The notes under the pieces: model-generated
Told to the model about the DNA's origin: nothing
What the model saw: only the letters and a program-made list of their open reading frames with translations
Databases searched by the model: none
Part shown: in pieces, positions 37,701 to 47,600 of the stretch
How positions within the stretch are numbered: position 1 is the stretch's first letter
Layout of the letters: every line of letters starts with the position of its first letter
Assembly: GCA_003342895.1 (NCBI GenBank)
Contig: PTFA01000197.1
Location: 1,796,197-1,860,196, forward strand
DNA from: Casuarius casuarius
Lineage: Eukaryota; Chordata; Aves; Casuariiformes; Casuariidae
Direction of reading: 5' to 3'
DNA: 64,000 nucleotides
Program-made: the position numbers and the translations under genes

Positions 37701-40700
37701 ACCCCATTTAGCTAGGGACATAGGAAACACCTTGGCAGTAGACACAGGGCAGCGATGGGGTTAAAAATGGGTCAAGACAGAAGTGAGTCGGAAGGTCAGG
37801 ACAAGGAGGGTACCCACAGGCCCACTGGAGGGGTCGCGGGCTAGCATATGTGCGCACGTAGCTGCACAACCGCTTTGGCAAAAGTAAATCTGCAAAAACC
37901 AAGGGATAGTTACTCTTAAAAAAAAAAAAAAAAAAAAAAAAAGCCATACCTGAGGCCTCTTGTACGCTTTTCGAACTCTCAGTCCCAGCTTCTGGGCCAA
38001 CTCCTGTCCCAGCTGCGTGACGCTTTCATCCTAGTGAAAAAACCATCAGAAGAATGGTTTCAGTTTTGCCTTCATGGCACACATAATGCAACAAACAGAA
38101 GCACATGGTTGCAGCTACCCACATCGGGCTGTGGCCAGAAGCCTCACTTGCAGCCAGTAGCAGGCAGACAACTGCCAGAGGCAGCTCCAAGAGTCCATGC
38201 AGACCTGAGCACTCTTGTCATTCAGCCCTGCAGAGATACTGAGTTTATACCAGGAACGACCTTTCCCTGCACACTTTCAATGCTGCAGAAAACGAGAAGC
38301 AATTATCTGCCTCCAAGAAAGGACCCACTCTCCAAATGCAGGGTTCGATCCCCATTGGCAGGACAGGCCCTGGAGGGGCTGTCACAGGCTACCAGCAGTC
38401 CTCATGCCAGGGGCTGATACAGTTTCCACAAAGTCCCTGTATCTGGGAAGAAGGAGGAGCTTAGCATAGCCTGCACCTTTCCTCTCTGCCAGCCACAGAG
38501 CTAATAATGTGCTAAATATGTTTTGGGCCATACTCCATTCCCCTGCTCAGTCCTCTCCTCTCAAGTTTTACCCAGACTAACAACCTTCCTCAATGCTCTT
38601 CAGTTATTTATCACCAGCAGCTCTTTCCTTCTGCTTTCCTCTTGCTCCCCATTTGCAAAAATATCGAGGTATTTCACCGGTTTCTTAAAAGAAAAAAAAA
38701 ATTGCCCAATGTATTGTGATATCCTTCCTTGATGCCTCAACATCTCCTCCCTCATTTGCAATCTTGAAGCCTGCCCTCTTCTGTTTACCAATGCAATTCT
38801 AGTCTTTCCAGCCTCCTCCTCCCTGCAGGTTCACTCTTTCGCTTTCAACCTCTCACTAGCCTCTAGCTCTTCCACCTCACACTATCAATGTATTTTCAAT
38901 TCAGAGTGCCATCTTTTGACTGTACTTGCTCCCCCTCAACACTGGTCTAGTCACCATCTTCTCTGAACTCAGAGTGGACAAAATCTAAACTAGTTTGTTC
39001 ATTTTCTCTTCTCTGGCTGTTTTACACCCCTTCAGGGTATACCTTCCTGTGCTGAAACTGTCCCTGTTCTCTCCAGAGATCCCTTCTTGGTCAAATCCCA
39101 TGGTCACTGCTCCCTCCTCACTCTCTTGCAACTCTCAGATCTTACTGACACCACCATCACTCTCCCTTTATTAACATCATACCCTGATCATGTTTTCAAT
39201 GCTCTGTTCTCTACTGGTTCTTCCAGTTTTCCAAACACTCCCTCAGGTGTCTTCTGATGAGATCTGCCCTATTCCTGTTCCCTGTGGAATACGCCCCAGA
39301 AAGATCTCTAATACTATCACTTTCCATTGATCTCACACTCATAACTACCGGGTTTACCCTATCTAACTCTGCATGCCAGCCTGACTCTGCAATGTCCTCT
39401 CTGATGCCCAGTAAAGATCATGACAATATCAAGAATGCATCTTTCTCCAGACTGTCTCCAATTTCTTCCTTGCCATCATCAAGCCAAGCTCTTTTTTTTT
39501 TTTTTTTTTTTGTCAGCAGGCCTGAGGTTTGGGGGTGGGAGGGTTATTTGCTCCTTGTCATTCTCCAGATCTATCTTTAAGCTTCCCTTTCTTCCAGCCA
39601 AATCCCACCCTCAGGTGCTTACTGCCTCCCATTTTAACAAGAGAATGATCAACAAGAGAATGCAACATGTTCTCCTGTAACATCCTAAACAAACATGCTG
39701 CCTCCTTTCGTGCCATACCAAAAACAGCCAGCAGAGGAGTATCAACTTCACCATCCTGGGAACCTCTGCAAACTAGCAGCACTAAATACCTGCACCCAGA
39801 AACAAATTAACTCTGCTAGACAGTGCGTCAACTGAGTGGCAGATCTTTCATCACTGGAAGTTTTAACGCATGCTCTGTACTGACCACAAAGTTCTCAGCT
39901 GTTACAGCAGCATAAGCTGGAAGTACCCAGGTGCTCCAGAGGTCTAGCAGCTGGTACAATGGAAACGGGAGTGAGATGATGGATAGCGTCTTGCCTTTGA
40001 TGCAGAAAAGGCATATGGTTTCTGTTAATTGGGTAATAAGGCAATGGTATATGTTAATTTACAAGAATGGACTTTTTAGACTAGGGGATGCAGATGTCTT
40101 GATAAAGTATTTGTGAGGCTGAGCTGTCTTGACAAGGGGAGTTTCATAAAAAGTCTGTAGATCACACCGACTGTAATGATGATATGGGAAATATGTAAAC
40201 ACAACTGAATCGATGTCTTAACCATATACTAAAGTGGCTCAATTGCACTGTAGGATATATAGCCATATATAGCTTTACATGAACACATACATTAGACCAT
40301 TCTGGTTATAAAAGGGTATGTTTAAAAAAACAGTTCTCTGAAACTTTCCTAAAATGATCCCTTTAATGCGTTTGGTCACCTTCTTCTGCCAGACCAAGGA
40401 AACTAGGAATTCAGAAAGAGTAACCTATTGTTAGAAAGGCTTTGCTTTCAAAGATTGCTTCTGTAATTCTAGCAATACAGTTAACTTCCCCGATGAAGCG
40501 GATGCATTTTTCTTATAACAACATTAANGAGATGGATCAGAACCAAATTTAGCAAAGATAACTAGTGATCACCAGGATCTATCTAATCACAGTCTGGTTT
40601 CCTGTTCAATATGTAGCCCAAACAGAGGATACCAGCTTACCAGAAACATTTTTGGGAAAATACCTAGGGCCTGGTATATGCCAAAAGTTCCCTCTTGAAC

Positions 40701-43700
40701 GTAAAAATTTACACACATGCGAACATAAAAATAATCGTCACATGTGACATCAAGGACGCCTTCACATGCCCCTCAAGAAATAATAAATGTTATCAGCTTG
40801 TCTTAGCAATCACAAAATAAAGCATCAGATATTTTTATCTGAAACAGGACAGGATACATGCTTTCCTTCCAGGGCTCCAGTTCTCATTTGTCCCATGCTG
40901 ATAGCAACTCTCATTAGACATATAAAAACAGCTAGTTAAAACAATCCTATGGCCTTAACTCACATTTTGTCAGGGCAGGTTTCTGCACTTCACAAATAGG
41001 CTGCCAAACCTGCTGCCACTAACCAGTGTTTCCAGCTGCCAGTGTCCATAGAGGGCAACTTGGCCTGAAAAAACATGGGCGTTCAAACACCCTCTCTGAG
41101 TCAGCAAGACAGGATTGCTGGGCATAAGCATGTCTCCAGGTATAGCCAGCTTTCCTCCTCCTCTATCCTCAGGCCTCACACTAAACATTATGTTACAGAG
41201 GAGGGAAGTGGTGAAGTGTCACAGAAGTCAAGATGAACTGTATGTCAACTTACGTGTGGGAGGGACAACAAACATCTGCTATTACACTCATATGCTTCTT
41301 TGTGTCTTCCCAGTTCATTTAAGGAGCGGGCTTTCCGGAAGAGCGCTCGGATGTTCTCCTTGTCTAGACCCAAAGCCTTCTCACTGTCTTCCAGTGCCTT
41401 TTCGTACAAACCCTGCATGGAAGAGAGTGCCTCGAGTCAGTTATGGCACTGCAGAATCTAACTCCCTGTCTGAATGCAAGTGTTTTGCCTCTTAGCAGAA
41501 AACAAGAATATACAAGGCAGTTGAAAATACATATATTACATCACACACAAACCCACATACAAACACACAAAACCTACAAAAAAAGAACATTTTGTTAAGG
41601 CTTGCAAAACTGGAAACACTTCAAAGTTAGCAAATGCCAGAATTAAGGCAGCTCGAGCAACTTTACCTTGCCTCCCCCTCTACCTTGGGCAAGTTAGATT
41701 TGACAGTCTTTAATTACATGACTGCTTGCTAATTTTTTTCATGGTACTCAGCCTCATATGAACAGGATGGACCTGCTCTGGGGTTGTGCCATAAAAGACA
41801 GCTGTTGGATTCCTAAAGAGAACGGAAGCGTGCAGCCTCTTAGAGCCTGAATATTTCAGAATCCTTTTCCACGTGTGTTGAAAGCTTTATGTTTATGGGG
41901 AAGCAGGCAAACTTTCAGAGCTATGCTTGAAGAGTCAATTTTGGAAGGCACTACTCCTTTCCAATCTGACCTCTACATTACATGAATTCCTCCCAAACAT
42001 GGAGCTGAACTGCATTCTCAATACTTTGGCTTGATCAACAACAGTAGGCTTCCTCTCCCTCATCTCCTTCCTCTGATCTTGCAAGACACAGTGTGAGAGT
42101 GGGGAGATATCAAAGTTTTCTGTGTGTTGTTGTCTCCTCTGGTGTTGGAGACCAGAGTGGAGAAAATCAGTTTAATCCTCTCCTGCCACCTTTTCCAATC
42201 TCATGGCACAGCAACCCAGATGCCCTGCCCAGTTCTTGGAGATCACCTGGGAAAGTGCTCACCATGGCGAAGTAGCAGGCAGCTCGATTGACATGCAGCT
42301 TGCACAGGAGTTCCTTTGGGATGGTCACCTCATCAGAGGCTGCATAATCTGCCACATTCAGCCCTTCCACATACTGTACCAGCGAAAGCTTGAAATCCTT
42401 CTCTCGGAACAAGTCGTTGCCCTCTGCAAACAGGTTTCGCACCAGCTTCTGCAAAAATGCCTGGGCAGCAGGAAGAGTGCAAATGACTGAAGCAGATGTC
42501 CAAAGGCAGAAAGAACCGTTTCCCAACTTCCCTTCCCTATGTTTTAGCGGTCTTTCTGCCCTGTAAAATTCTCCTGCCTTCCCATCCTCCTGTAAAACAA
42601 CAATCTTTTGGTAGAGGACAATAATTTAAACAAATCTTCTTTCTTAAACACTTAATTGCCTTCTCCTCTCCCTGAAAGTTGTTCTTCTCAGAATCCGTAA
42701 CATTTTAAATTGCAGAAAAATTATGACAGATAATTTCATGCTCTCCACCTTTGGTACGTAAACTAACGGCTGTGCAATGCGACAAATCTTGTTCACCAAA
42801 GGGTACTTTGGTGAACAGGGTATTTGAAAGGGTATTTGTTTCAGAAAACAAATTTTTGATTACCTCATAATCTTCTTGGCTTAGGGGTAATGTGGACCTA
42901 AAAAAAGAAGAGGAAATGCTCATGAAACAGGCATCCATGCAAACACACACGTCTCTCTGATGAAGAGACCATTTTTATGGTCCTGTGTTGATCTAACCGA
43001 GAGTTACTGAACATTTGAGGCACTGGACTGGTCACTCCAAGACCACCTCAAATCCTTTGTGCGACCACAGAAAAGACATACAATGATAAACGCAATCACT
43101 TTCCACTGCGTTACCTCAGCCACACATCTTTAGGCCTACACTACAGAAACAGTGTAAAGGCAAGGAGAAAACAATGCAAGTTCTACAGGCCCTTTAATTT
43201 GATCTGTTTTGACCAACGCTGCCAGGCTGGAGACCCACAGAACTGGCAGTTCTTGTGTGGAGAACATCCATCCCACAGGAGCACTGAGACTTAGGCAAAA
43301 GGTTCCATCCTCTAAATCAGACCACACAGGTCACCCAGGTTTGGCGCACAATGTATTTATTTTTTCCCTTCAAGAAGAAAACATCAGACTCTAGAGAGCC
43401 TTTCCTTAGCACCTTTCACAGCCCTGCTGTGAACCCTTGAAATGCAACATCACATAAACAATCTTGTCAGAAAATAAACTTTTCTAAATTTCATCAGTAC
43501 TGCTCCTTAAAATTAACTACAAGAAATGTCATGGCTTTGTAGGAAGCATTTAGGCTGCAGATAAAATTGGGCTACCCCTCTTTCACATCAAAATAAGCTA
43601 ATAAATGAAACCTAATCTGGTTCAGAGTCCAAGATACACCCCAGAAGCATGAAAAACACCCTGTATTTCTAAATCATTTTCTTTCCAAGCAGATTGTGCA

Positions 43701-44623
43701 TTTTTATAAATGTTACCAAGAAAACCCTCAAAACTGCCTCTTTGAAACTGGTCTTATCAGCCCTATTTCGTCTCAGACTAGGGTGAAAATATCATTGCCA
43801 TGCCACAGGATACAGATATATGACATAAAAGATTTGGTTTTTTTGTCTCTTGTAGATACACACACTTCAGCTGTAATAACTGCAGGACCCAAAGCAGACC
43901 TTAAAAAAAAAAATCTAATTACAATCTTGCTGCTTCCCTAACCACCATGAATCTGAGACTTCTGCTAACTCAACCATTGGAGGGAAAAACACTATTGTAC
44001 TTTAGGAGGAGGGACTTGGACTCCTAGCTATGACATGAGTACTCACCCCAAGCTCTAGAAAGCTACAAGATAGTCACAGAAAAGTGATCTGAGGCAACTA
44101 CCAGCTTGGCAACTGTAAAAGAGCCCAGATCATCTATTTCTGCTACAGGTACCATATGGGACATCCGGTAGGTCATTTACCCTATTTTCCCCACCTGGAA
44201 AGTAGAAATGTTATCTTCCTTCCTAAGAAAGGTAGGATAACCTTGTTGAGAGTAGAAGACTTTTAGATCCTTGGGCCACAGATAAAGCAGAAGGTCCAAG
44301 TACTGTTAGCATTATGGCGACTATAAAGATTATCCTGGAACTGCAGTAGAGGGCAAAACCCAGGGAAATTAAAATGATACCATTTCAAGTTTAGGGAGCT
44401 GGCAGGACAAAAAACACCTTGAAGAATCACAGTGAAAATCCTCAGGACCAATATATCTTTCCCATGCAGCAGCCCCAGAGCAGTGAATAGGAAGAACTCA
44501 GGTCCTGCAGCCCTTGATATGAAGAAAAGCACCTCCAAAGCCACAGGAAATAATGAGGTTATCCACTTACTGAATGAACTGAAGTCCCTTCTCTATTTCT
44601 TGTTTTCTCTTCTGTCTCTCCAT
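7582..44623 (-). CDS. ZC3H7B: ZC3H7B (RoXaN), CCCH zinc-finger protein; complete coding span, 22 exons
   Basis: Joining 22 minus-strand exons gives an uninterrupted frame of about 1,010 residues with every splice phase in agreement. The ATG at 44623 starts MERQKRKQEIEKG, as in mammalian ZC3H7B, and the frame ends at TAG 7584-7582, followed at once by TAA. Domains: TPR repeats at about 30-150; an LD motif LDSLLDSL at 281-288; CCCH fingers with ligands C538/C547/C553/H558, C670/C678/C684/H688, C813/C822/C828/H832 and C945/C954/C960/H964; and a C2H2 finger C897/C900/H913/H919. Extra Cys/His clusters lie between the CCCH fingers. The family binds RNA, including certain microRNA precursors. In mammals the protein, also called RoXaN, was found as a partner of rotavirus NSP3 and associates with eIF4G. 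Human ZC3H7B is slightly shorter, near 980-990 residues. The start is firm because the exon carries the conserved N-terminus after only 8 bases of leader. Confidence 0.95.
8561..8724 (-). CDS. ZC3H7B: ZC3H7B coding exon 21 (C2H2 finger)
   Basis: Residues 893-946 plus two bases. The C2H2 finger is C897-x2-C900-x12-H913-x5-H919, the long His spacing seen in RNA-binding U1/matrin-type fingers. C945 opens CCCH finger 4. The acceptor CACTAATTAG has an unusually poor pyrimidine tract. The donor is GTACCG. Confidence 0.93.
9468..9601 (-). CDS. ZC3H7B: ZC3H7B coding exon 20
   Basis: Residues 848-892 (ILDMQQTYDMWLKKHNPGKP...DYADIM). The start at 9601 is fixed by phase: the single A left by exon 19 plus TA gives the conserved Ile. 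A tempting upstream acceptor at 9657 is out of phase. The donor is GTAATA. Confidence 0.94.
11522..11630 (-). CDS. ZC3H7B: ZC3H7B coding exon 19 (CCCH finger 3)
   Basis: Residues 812-847 plus one base. CCCH finger 3 is C813-x8-C822-x5-C828-x3-H832. The acceptor is CTTTTAACAG and the donor GTGAGT. Confidence 0.95.
13023..13128 (-). CDS. ZC3H7B: ZC3H7B coding exon 18
   Basis: Residues 776-811, including KERRVLLVMSKAKKKWVSVR and PSIRNFPQQYD, very highly conserved in the family. The acceptor is CTCTTCTCTAG and the donor GTGAGA. Confidence 0.95.
14168..14301 (-). CDS. ZC3H7B: ZC3H7B coding exon 17 (third Cys/His cluster)
   Basis: Residues 732-775 plus two bases. It contains C750-x2-C753, C769 and H775 (FVCGQCWRNG...KYCSAKARH), the third repeat of the CxxC...C...H module. 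The acceptor is TCTCTTTCCCAG and the donor GTGAGC. It follows the longest coding-region intron, about 6.3 kb. Confidence 0.94.
14302..20606 (-). other. ZC3H7B intron 16 (about 6.3 kb)
   Basis: This is the longest intron between coding exons. A GC-richer patch at about 17,000-17,750 has open frames on both strands but no convincing splice sites or family similarity. It includes a perfect NFI palindrome at 17,311-17,325. No gene is seen. Confidence 0.6.
20607..20692 (-). CDS. ZC3H7B: ZC3H7B coding exon 16
   Basis: Residues 703-731 (GMTHEDIVQESKKYWQQMEA then ASKPANSM), a helix after finger 2 and a short linker. The acceptor is CCTTGTTCCCAG and the donor GTAAGA. Confidence 0.93.
20693..24030 (-). 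other. ZC3H7B intron 15
   Basis: No coding signal is seen. A probable ancient LINE fragment lies at about 23,440-23,690. Confidence 0.55.
23440..23690. mobile_element. Probable ancient LINE fragment (CR1/L3-like)
   Basis: The plus strand contains phrases such as GTTTGTCAAAGGCTTTTTGG and, about 110 bases on, TTCTATGATTCT. They resemble, from memory, antisense LINE (CR1/L3-type) remnants common in amniote genomes. Similarity is patchy and boundaries are approximate. Confidence 0.4.
24031..24212 (-). CDS. ZC3H7B: ZC3H7B coding exon 15 (CCCH finger 2)
   Basis: Residues 642-702 plus one base. CCCH finger 2 is C670-x7-C678-x5-C684-x3-H688 within FDVCRHEVRYGCLREDSC. The acceptor is CTTGGCTGCAG and the donor GTGAGT. 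Confidence 0.95.
24905..25005 (-). CDS. ZC3H7B: ZC3H7B coding exon 14
   Basis: Residues 609-641 plus two bases. It continues the second Cys/His cluster with C610, C629 and H636. The acceptor is CTCTTCTCAG and the donor a consensus GTGAGT. Confidence 0.92.
25768..25973 (-). CDS. ZC3H7B: ZC3H7B coding exon 13 (CCCH finger 1)
   Basis: Residues 540-608. It holds C547, C553 and H558 of finger 1 (spacing C-x8-C-x5-C-x4-H, the last interval one longer than the classical three). The conserved segment TEERKGTLNRDLLFDPLGG follows, then the start of a second CxxC pair (C607). The donor is GTACAG. Confidence 0.94.
26859..27020 (-). CDS. ZC3H7B: ZC3H7B coding exon 12
   Basis: Residues 486-539 plus one base, very highly conserved in the family (GDYTYREGLEHKCKRDILLG). 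It completes the first Cys/His cluster with H500 and C502, then supplies C538, the first ligand of CCCH finger 1. The acceptor is TCTCTCCTGCAG and the donor GTGATC. Confidence 0.94.
27107..27269 (-). CDS. ZC3H7B: ZC3H7B coding exon 11 (first CxxC knuckle)
   Basis: Residues 432-485 plus one base. It ends with a C478-x2-C481 pair (ACHICYPKTG) that begins the first Cys/His module. The acceptor is TTTTTTCTCAG and the donor GTAATG. Confidence 0.92.
28194..28252 (-). CDS. ZC3H7B: ZC3H7B coding exon 10
   Basis: Residues 412-431 (EETSPQELRHPPGSQKPSPV), a low-complexity linker between the LD-rich region and the zinc-finger half. The acceptor is CATTTGCCCAG and the donor a consensus GTGAGT. Its phase fits both neighbours. 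Confidence 0.88.
29236..29581 (-). CDS. ZC3H7B: ZC3H7B coding exon 9 (Pro-rich, LDALDS repeats)
   Basis: Residues 297-411 plus one base. It contains a proline/valine-rich segment (PVFPGGTPLLPPVV) and repeated LDSLDS/LDALDSF units. Two acceptors fit the phase. The one at 29582 follows a long pyrimidine tract and adds SLVQ; the one at 29570 (GGTTCAG) starts at GTIPTN. I prefer 29581 as the start. The donor is GTAGGT. Confidence 0.85.
30468..30727 (-). CDS. ZC3H7B: ZC3H7B coding exon 8 (LD motif)
   Basis: Residues 210-296, Pro/Ser/Asp-rich and probably disordered, ending with an acidic stretch and the LD motif LDSLLDSL (281-288). LD motifs of the paxillin type are short amphipathic helices that dock on partner proteins. 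The acceptor is CCCCCATCACAG and the donor GTAAGA. The frame exactly matches exons 7 and 9. Confidence 0.9.
30728..34824 (-). other. ZC3H7B intron 7 (about 4.1 kb)
   Basis: No coding exon is supported. Phase demands that exon 7 joins directly to exon 8, and the open frame at about 32,700-33,110 has no fitting splice sites. Ordinary unique intronic sequence. Confidence 0.55.
34825..34867 (-). CDS. ZC3H7B: ZC3H7B coding exon 7 (43 bp)
   Basis: Residues 196-209 plus one base. It encodes NTSNGLGSIDDIET, a segment that is well conserved in the family. The acceptor is CATCTTTGCAG and the donor GTAGAG. Confidence 0.92.
34868..37949 (-). other. ZC3H7B introns 5 and 6
   Basis: AT-rich intronic DNA on either side of exon 6. 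One undetermined base (N) lies at 36,590. A run of about 25 A on the plus strand (37,918-37,942) abuts the donor of exon 5. No other gene is seen. Confidence 0.6.
36299..36358 (-). CDS. ZC3H7B: ZC3H7B coding exon 6 (NAGNAG acceptor)
   Basis: Residues 176-195 (QELETFSLLSNGTSINLSNQ). The acceptor region reads TTGCAGCAG, so splicing may use 36358, including a Gln, or 36355, omitting it. The donor is GTAGAG. Phase 0 on both sides. Confidence 0.85.
37950..38030 (-). CDS. ZC3H7B: ZC3H7B coding exon 5
   Basis: Residues 149-175 (DESVTQLGQELAQKLGLR...KRPQ), a basic helix after the TPR block. The acceptor is TTTTTCACTAG and the donor GTATGG. The donor is followed after one more base by about 25 T on the sense strand. 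Confidence 0.92.
38031..41253 (-). other. ZC3H7B intron 4
   Basis: It contains a long pyrimidine-biased block on the plus strand, listed separately as a possible LINE relic, then AT-rich DNA at about 39,880-40,800 with one N at 40,528. No exon is seen. Confidence 0.55.
38500..39790 (+). mobile_element. Possible ancient L2-like LINE relic
   Basis: For over 1 kb the plus strand is dominated by C and T. It includes phrases such as TTCTTGGTCAAATCCCATGG followed by TCACTGCTCC, which I associate with the strongly pyrimidine-biased sense strand of L2-type LINEs in amniotes. No intact reverse-transcriptase frame survives. A poly-T tract (39,491-39,511) interrupts it. Boundaries are approximate. Confidence 0.4.
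41254..41412 (-). CDS. ZC3H7B: ZC3H7B coding exon 4 (TPRs continue)
   Basis: Residues 96-148. It completes the second TPR (GLYEKALEDSEKALGLD) and encodes the third (ALFRKARSLNELGRHKEA). The acceptor is TTCCATGCAG and the donor a consensus GTAAGT. Phase 0 on both sides. Confidence 0.94.
42263..42460 (-). CDS. ZC3H7B: ZC3H7B coding exon 3 (first TPRs)
   Basis: Residues 30-95, phase 0 on both sides. It holds the first TPR (around EGNDLFREKDFKLSLVQY) and most of the second (CKLHVNRAACYFAM). The acceptor is CTGCTGCCCAG and the donor GTGAGC. TPR helices normally mediate protein-protein contacts. Confidence 0.94.
42461..44570 (-). other. ZC3H7B introns 1-2 of the coding part
   Basis: The introns flanking the 34-bp exon 2. 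Nothing else recognisable is present. Confidence 0.55.
42864..42897 (-). CDS. ZC3H7B: ZC3H7B coding exon 2 (34 bp)
   Basis: A very small exon for residues 18-29, STLPLSQEDYE. It has a strong T-rich acceptor (TTCTTTTTTTAG) and a GTAATC donor. Its first base completes the CAG codon begun in exon 1. It lies just before the first TPR. Confidence 0.92.
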
Positions 44624-44631
44624 TATAGTCG
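44571..44631 (-). CDS. ZC3H7B: ZC3H7B coding exon 1 (start codon)
   Basis: The acceptor CTTCCTCTGCAG ends at 44632. Eight bases of 5' leader are followed by ATG at 44623-44621, then codons for residues 1-17 and two bases of codon 18. The donor is GTAAGT at 44570. The leader must continue in an upstream non-coding exon. The basic N-terminus MERQKRKQEIEKG matches ZC3H7B. Confidence 0.93.
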
Positions 44632-47600
44632 CTGCAGAGGAAGAAGAAAAAAAAAACAACACAAAACAAGTCATTACAGGTCTTGCTGGCAATTAAGCAG
44701 CACAGTATTTCGTGTGTGCTTGAATTTACTACTAACAAAATGTTCCAGACCAGATGCCCTAAACACTGAAGTCCTTGATTTATCCACACAGCAGACACAG
44801 GATGGCAAGCAACTCACTACTCAGCATCTGCTTTTTATCACACGCCACTGCCAGGATACATGGGCAAAGAGATACTACTTCAGTTTGAGCTCTCTATTTA
44901 GACTGCCAGTAAATAAAGCAATGGGAACCAACAGTAATCATGACAGCTTTCTAGGAAAAAAGTCACAACAGCAACATTTCCCCAGCACTGACAATGATTT
45001 CAGGAGTTTGTGCAGGGACCCTCCCATGATAAGCAGTTCTGACTACTTATCTGAGCCAGATTTAAACTGGTTTACAGCATGGCATACAAGACAAGTAACC
45101 TACATAGGGTGTCAAGAAGCATATGACAGAGAGAAACACTAAGGAAGGAGAAGGAATTGCTTGCTTTGGTTCACACAGAAGAACAGAGATGAATACAAGC
45201 CATGGGAATTTCAGGCTGAGGATCAGCAGGCAAACCCTATAGGCAAGGGCAGCAGAGACCTTTGAACGCTCTCCAGGAAAGGGGACAGGGGCCAATGCTG
45301 CAGTCTTTTAAACTGGGGTAAGCAGTGCCTGAAGAAGACTCAAAAGAGAATAATCTTCCCCAACCAGGGACACAAACAGGCAAAGTAACTTGTCTGGGTT
45401 CGACCAGCTCCAGTCTGGGTCTCCATAAGTGCAGACAAGTTAGGAATATGACAGACCCATTTTGGAGCAACAGCTCTGTTCTCAACTAAAATGGGTTTGA
45501 ATCACACCATTAGATACATGGGCTTCATCCCCTGCACTTTGGGACCAAATCTGGAACAGCTCCCTGCCCTCCCAGCAAAGTATACAGAGCTGCTGTACAA
45601 GGCAAGAATAAGGAAAGGCAGAAGGGATGGCACTTTTTGCAGCAAGGACTTGCTGGTGACCACAAATTTCCCAGCCTTGCCATCAACCAGCTGTGATCAC
45701 AAATGATGCTCAGCATCTGAGGAATAGTAACTTGGGGATCAAGATAGCAAGCACAGAAATACAGAAATGAGACAGAGATGATGACACTGCTCTCCCAGCC
45801 TGGGATCACCTCTTAAGTGATTATGAGAAAAAACAGAAGCCTCTTCTCAACCCAGGCTACAATAGTTTGGAGAGCACTACTGCCCAGCTCCCTTTTACAT
45901 TAAGGCCATCCTTACCATTTTAAGGTATCTTAAGATATCTAAGGGCCATTCAGACTGGAACAGGGTGAAGCGACCTTTAAGGTATGTGAAAATCAATCTT
46001 GACATCCTAGAAAGCCCTTACTTACTGTACTCTGCACTATACAAACTGTAGAAAAACTGATGCCAGCCCTCTACCAAGAGGGAGAGCTGGAAGGAAAAGA
46101 TGAAGAAAAAGAAAGGCAGGAGTGCGATAAAAACCAGAAAGAAATCATAGCAGAGGTATGCAAGGATTTGAAAGTGACACTGTGCAGTCTGTAAGTCATC
46201 AGACAGTAAATTTGAGAGCAATCTGGTCCAAACAGCAGGTGGAAAATTTTAAGCAGCTGCATTTGGAATGGGATGGGCAGGCACAGCAAGAAAGGGAAAG
46301 CCAGAATGCTAACAGACAAGGTGAGTGATGATCAAGGTCTCTATAAAGGCTTTTAGCAGAAGTGATGGAGAAGAGCAGGTAGACTTCAGTACAACATCAA
46401 CAGAAGGCCTGGAATGATTTATAAATAACCTGGATAATGAGCAATCAGGAAAAGAGAAGGAAATTTAACAAGGAGACTGAGGTTAATATGATCACTAAAG
46501 CTAAATCACTATCTGCACAGGCAGAAAGGCTTGGGGAGTAGAAAAAGAGAGAGAGCCACTTGATTTGACGGTATTTCTCTTTGCATGAAATTCTGCAAAG
46601 CCAGAAGTAAGATGGAACAGACAGGGTGGAAAGAAGCAGTAGGAACCATCTGCATGCAGACAGTAGCGACAGCCGTAAAAGAGGACAGAGCTACCCAGAG
46701 CAGCGCAGAAGAGAACTGTGAGGGACATCAGAGAAGGTGGGGAAAGAGTCAACACAAGAAGTGACAAGAGAAAAATTTGGAGATGGGGGAGGAGTAAAAG
46801 AGTCAAGTAGAGGGACACTCACAGAGGCTCATGACAGAAAGCACAAGGAAAAAGGAGGAGTTTCAAGCTGTCTGGGCCCTGAGGGCACGAAGAAGCCTTA
46901 AATGCCCCAACCAGCCTCACCTGGGACCCCCACTATCCACCCACTGCCCATCGCTCAGGGGCTCTATTTAAACTCAGACCCAGGCACATGACCCTTGTCT
47001 TAGCTACACTGTAGATTCACCTGTCTTCAGTCCTGTCTCCTAGAAAGACCTTAGATCTAAACTCTGGGTAAGTTGTCTCCAGTCCTGTCTCTGGCACCAT
47101 CTCCTACTGCTGCACTCCCTGGGTGGACCCTGGACCAGATTCATCATTTCATCTTGTCTGGGACTGTGGATAGACCCTCTTACCAGCACCCTGCTCTGCC
47201 CACCCAGATTAGATACAGTGGGACTGCCCCCCAGTTGGTGAGGGCACACTCGCTGCCTGTGCTGTTGTCACCTTTGGCTCCTGACTCAACCTCCCCTGAG
47301 GAGCAGCCTGGCTCTTGCAGCCCCCTGACACAAGCCACATGGGAGAGAACAAAAGGCACAGAAGTGAAGCAGCGGCCCACAAAGACTGTAAGTGACAGTG
47401 GAGAGAGCAGTTCAACACTGGCTGGTCATCACAAAGCTAGTGGCTGCACTCCAAAAATGCTGTGGCACACCTTCAAAATTTTGTTTATCCACAAAGAAGG
47501 GACATCACCTTGCCTATTGGAAGCTTTCCATTGCCTACTCCAACCTCTGCTACTGACCTCAGCTCTTTTCTTAAAATACTACTTCAAGGAGGGAGGCAGA

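Noticed and set aside
38340..38353. GGGTTCGATCCCC, a tRNA B-box-like motif
   Set aside because: No cloverleaf could be built around it and no acceptor stem or A box at the right distance; at best a chance match or SINE scrap.
40172..40560. Possible solo LTR (TG start, TATAAAA near 40,308)
   Set aside because: No matching CA end, target-site duplication or primer-binding site could be found; too weak to call.
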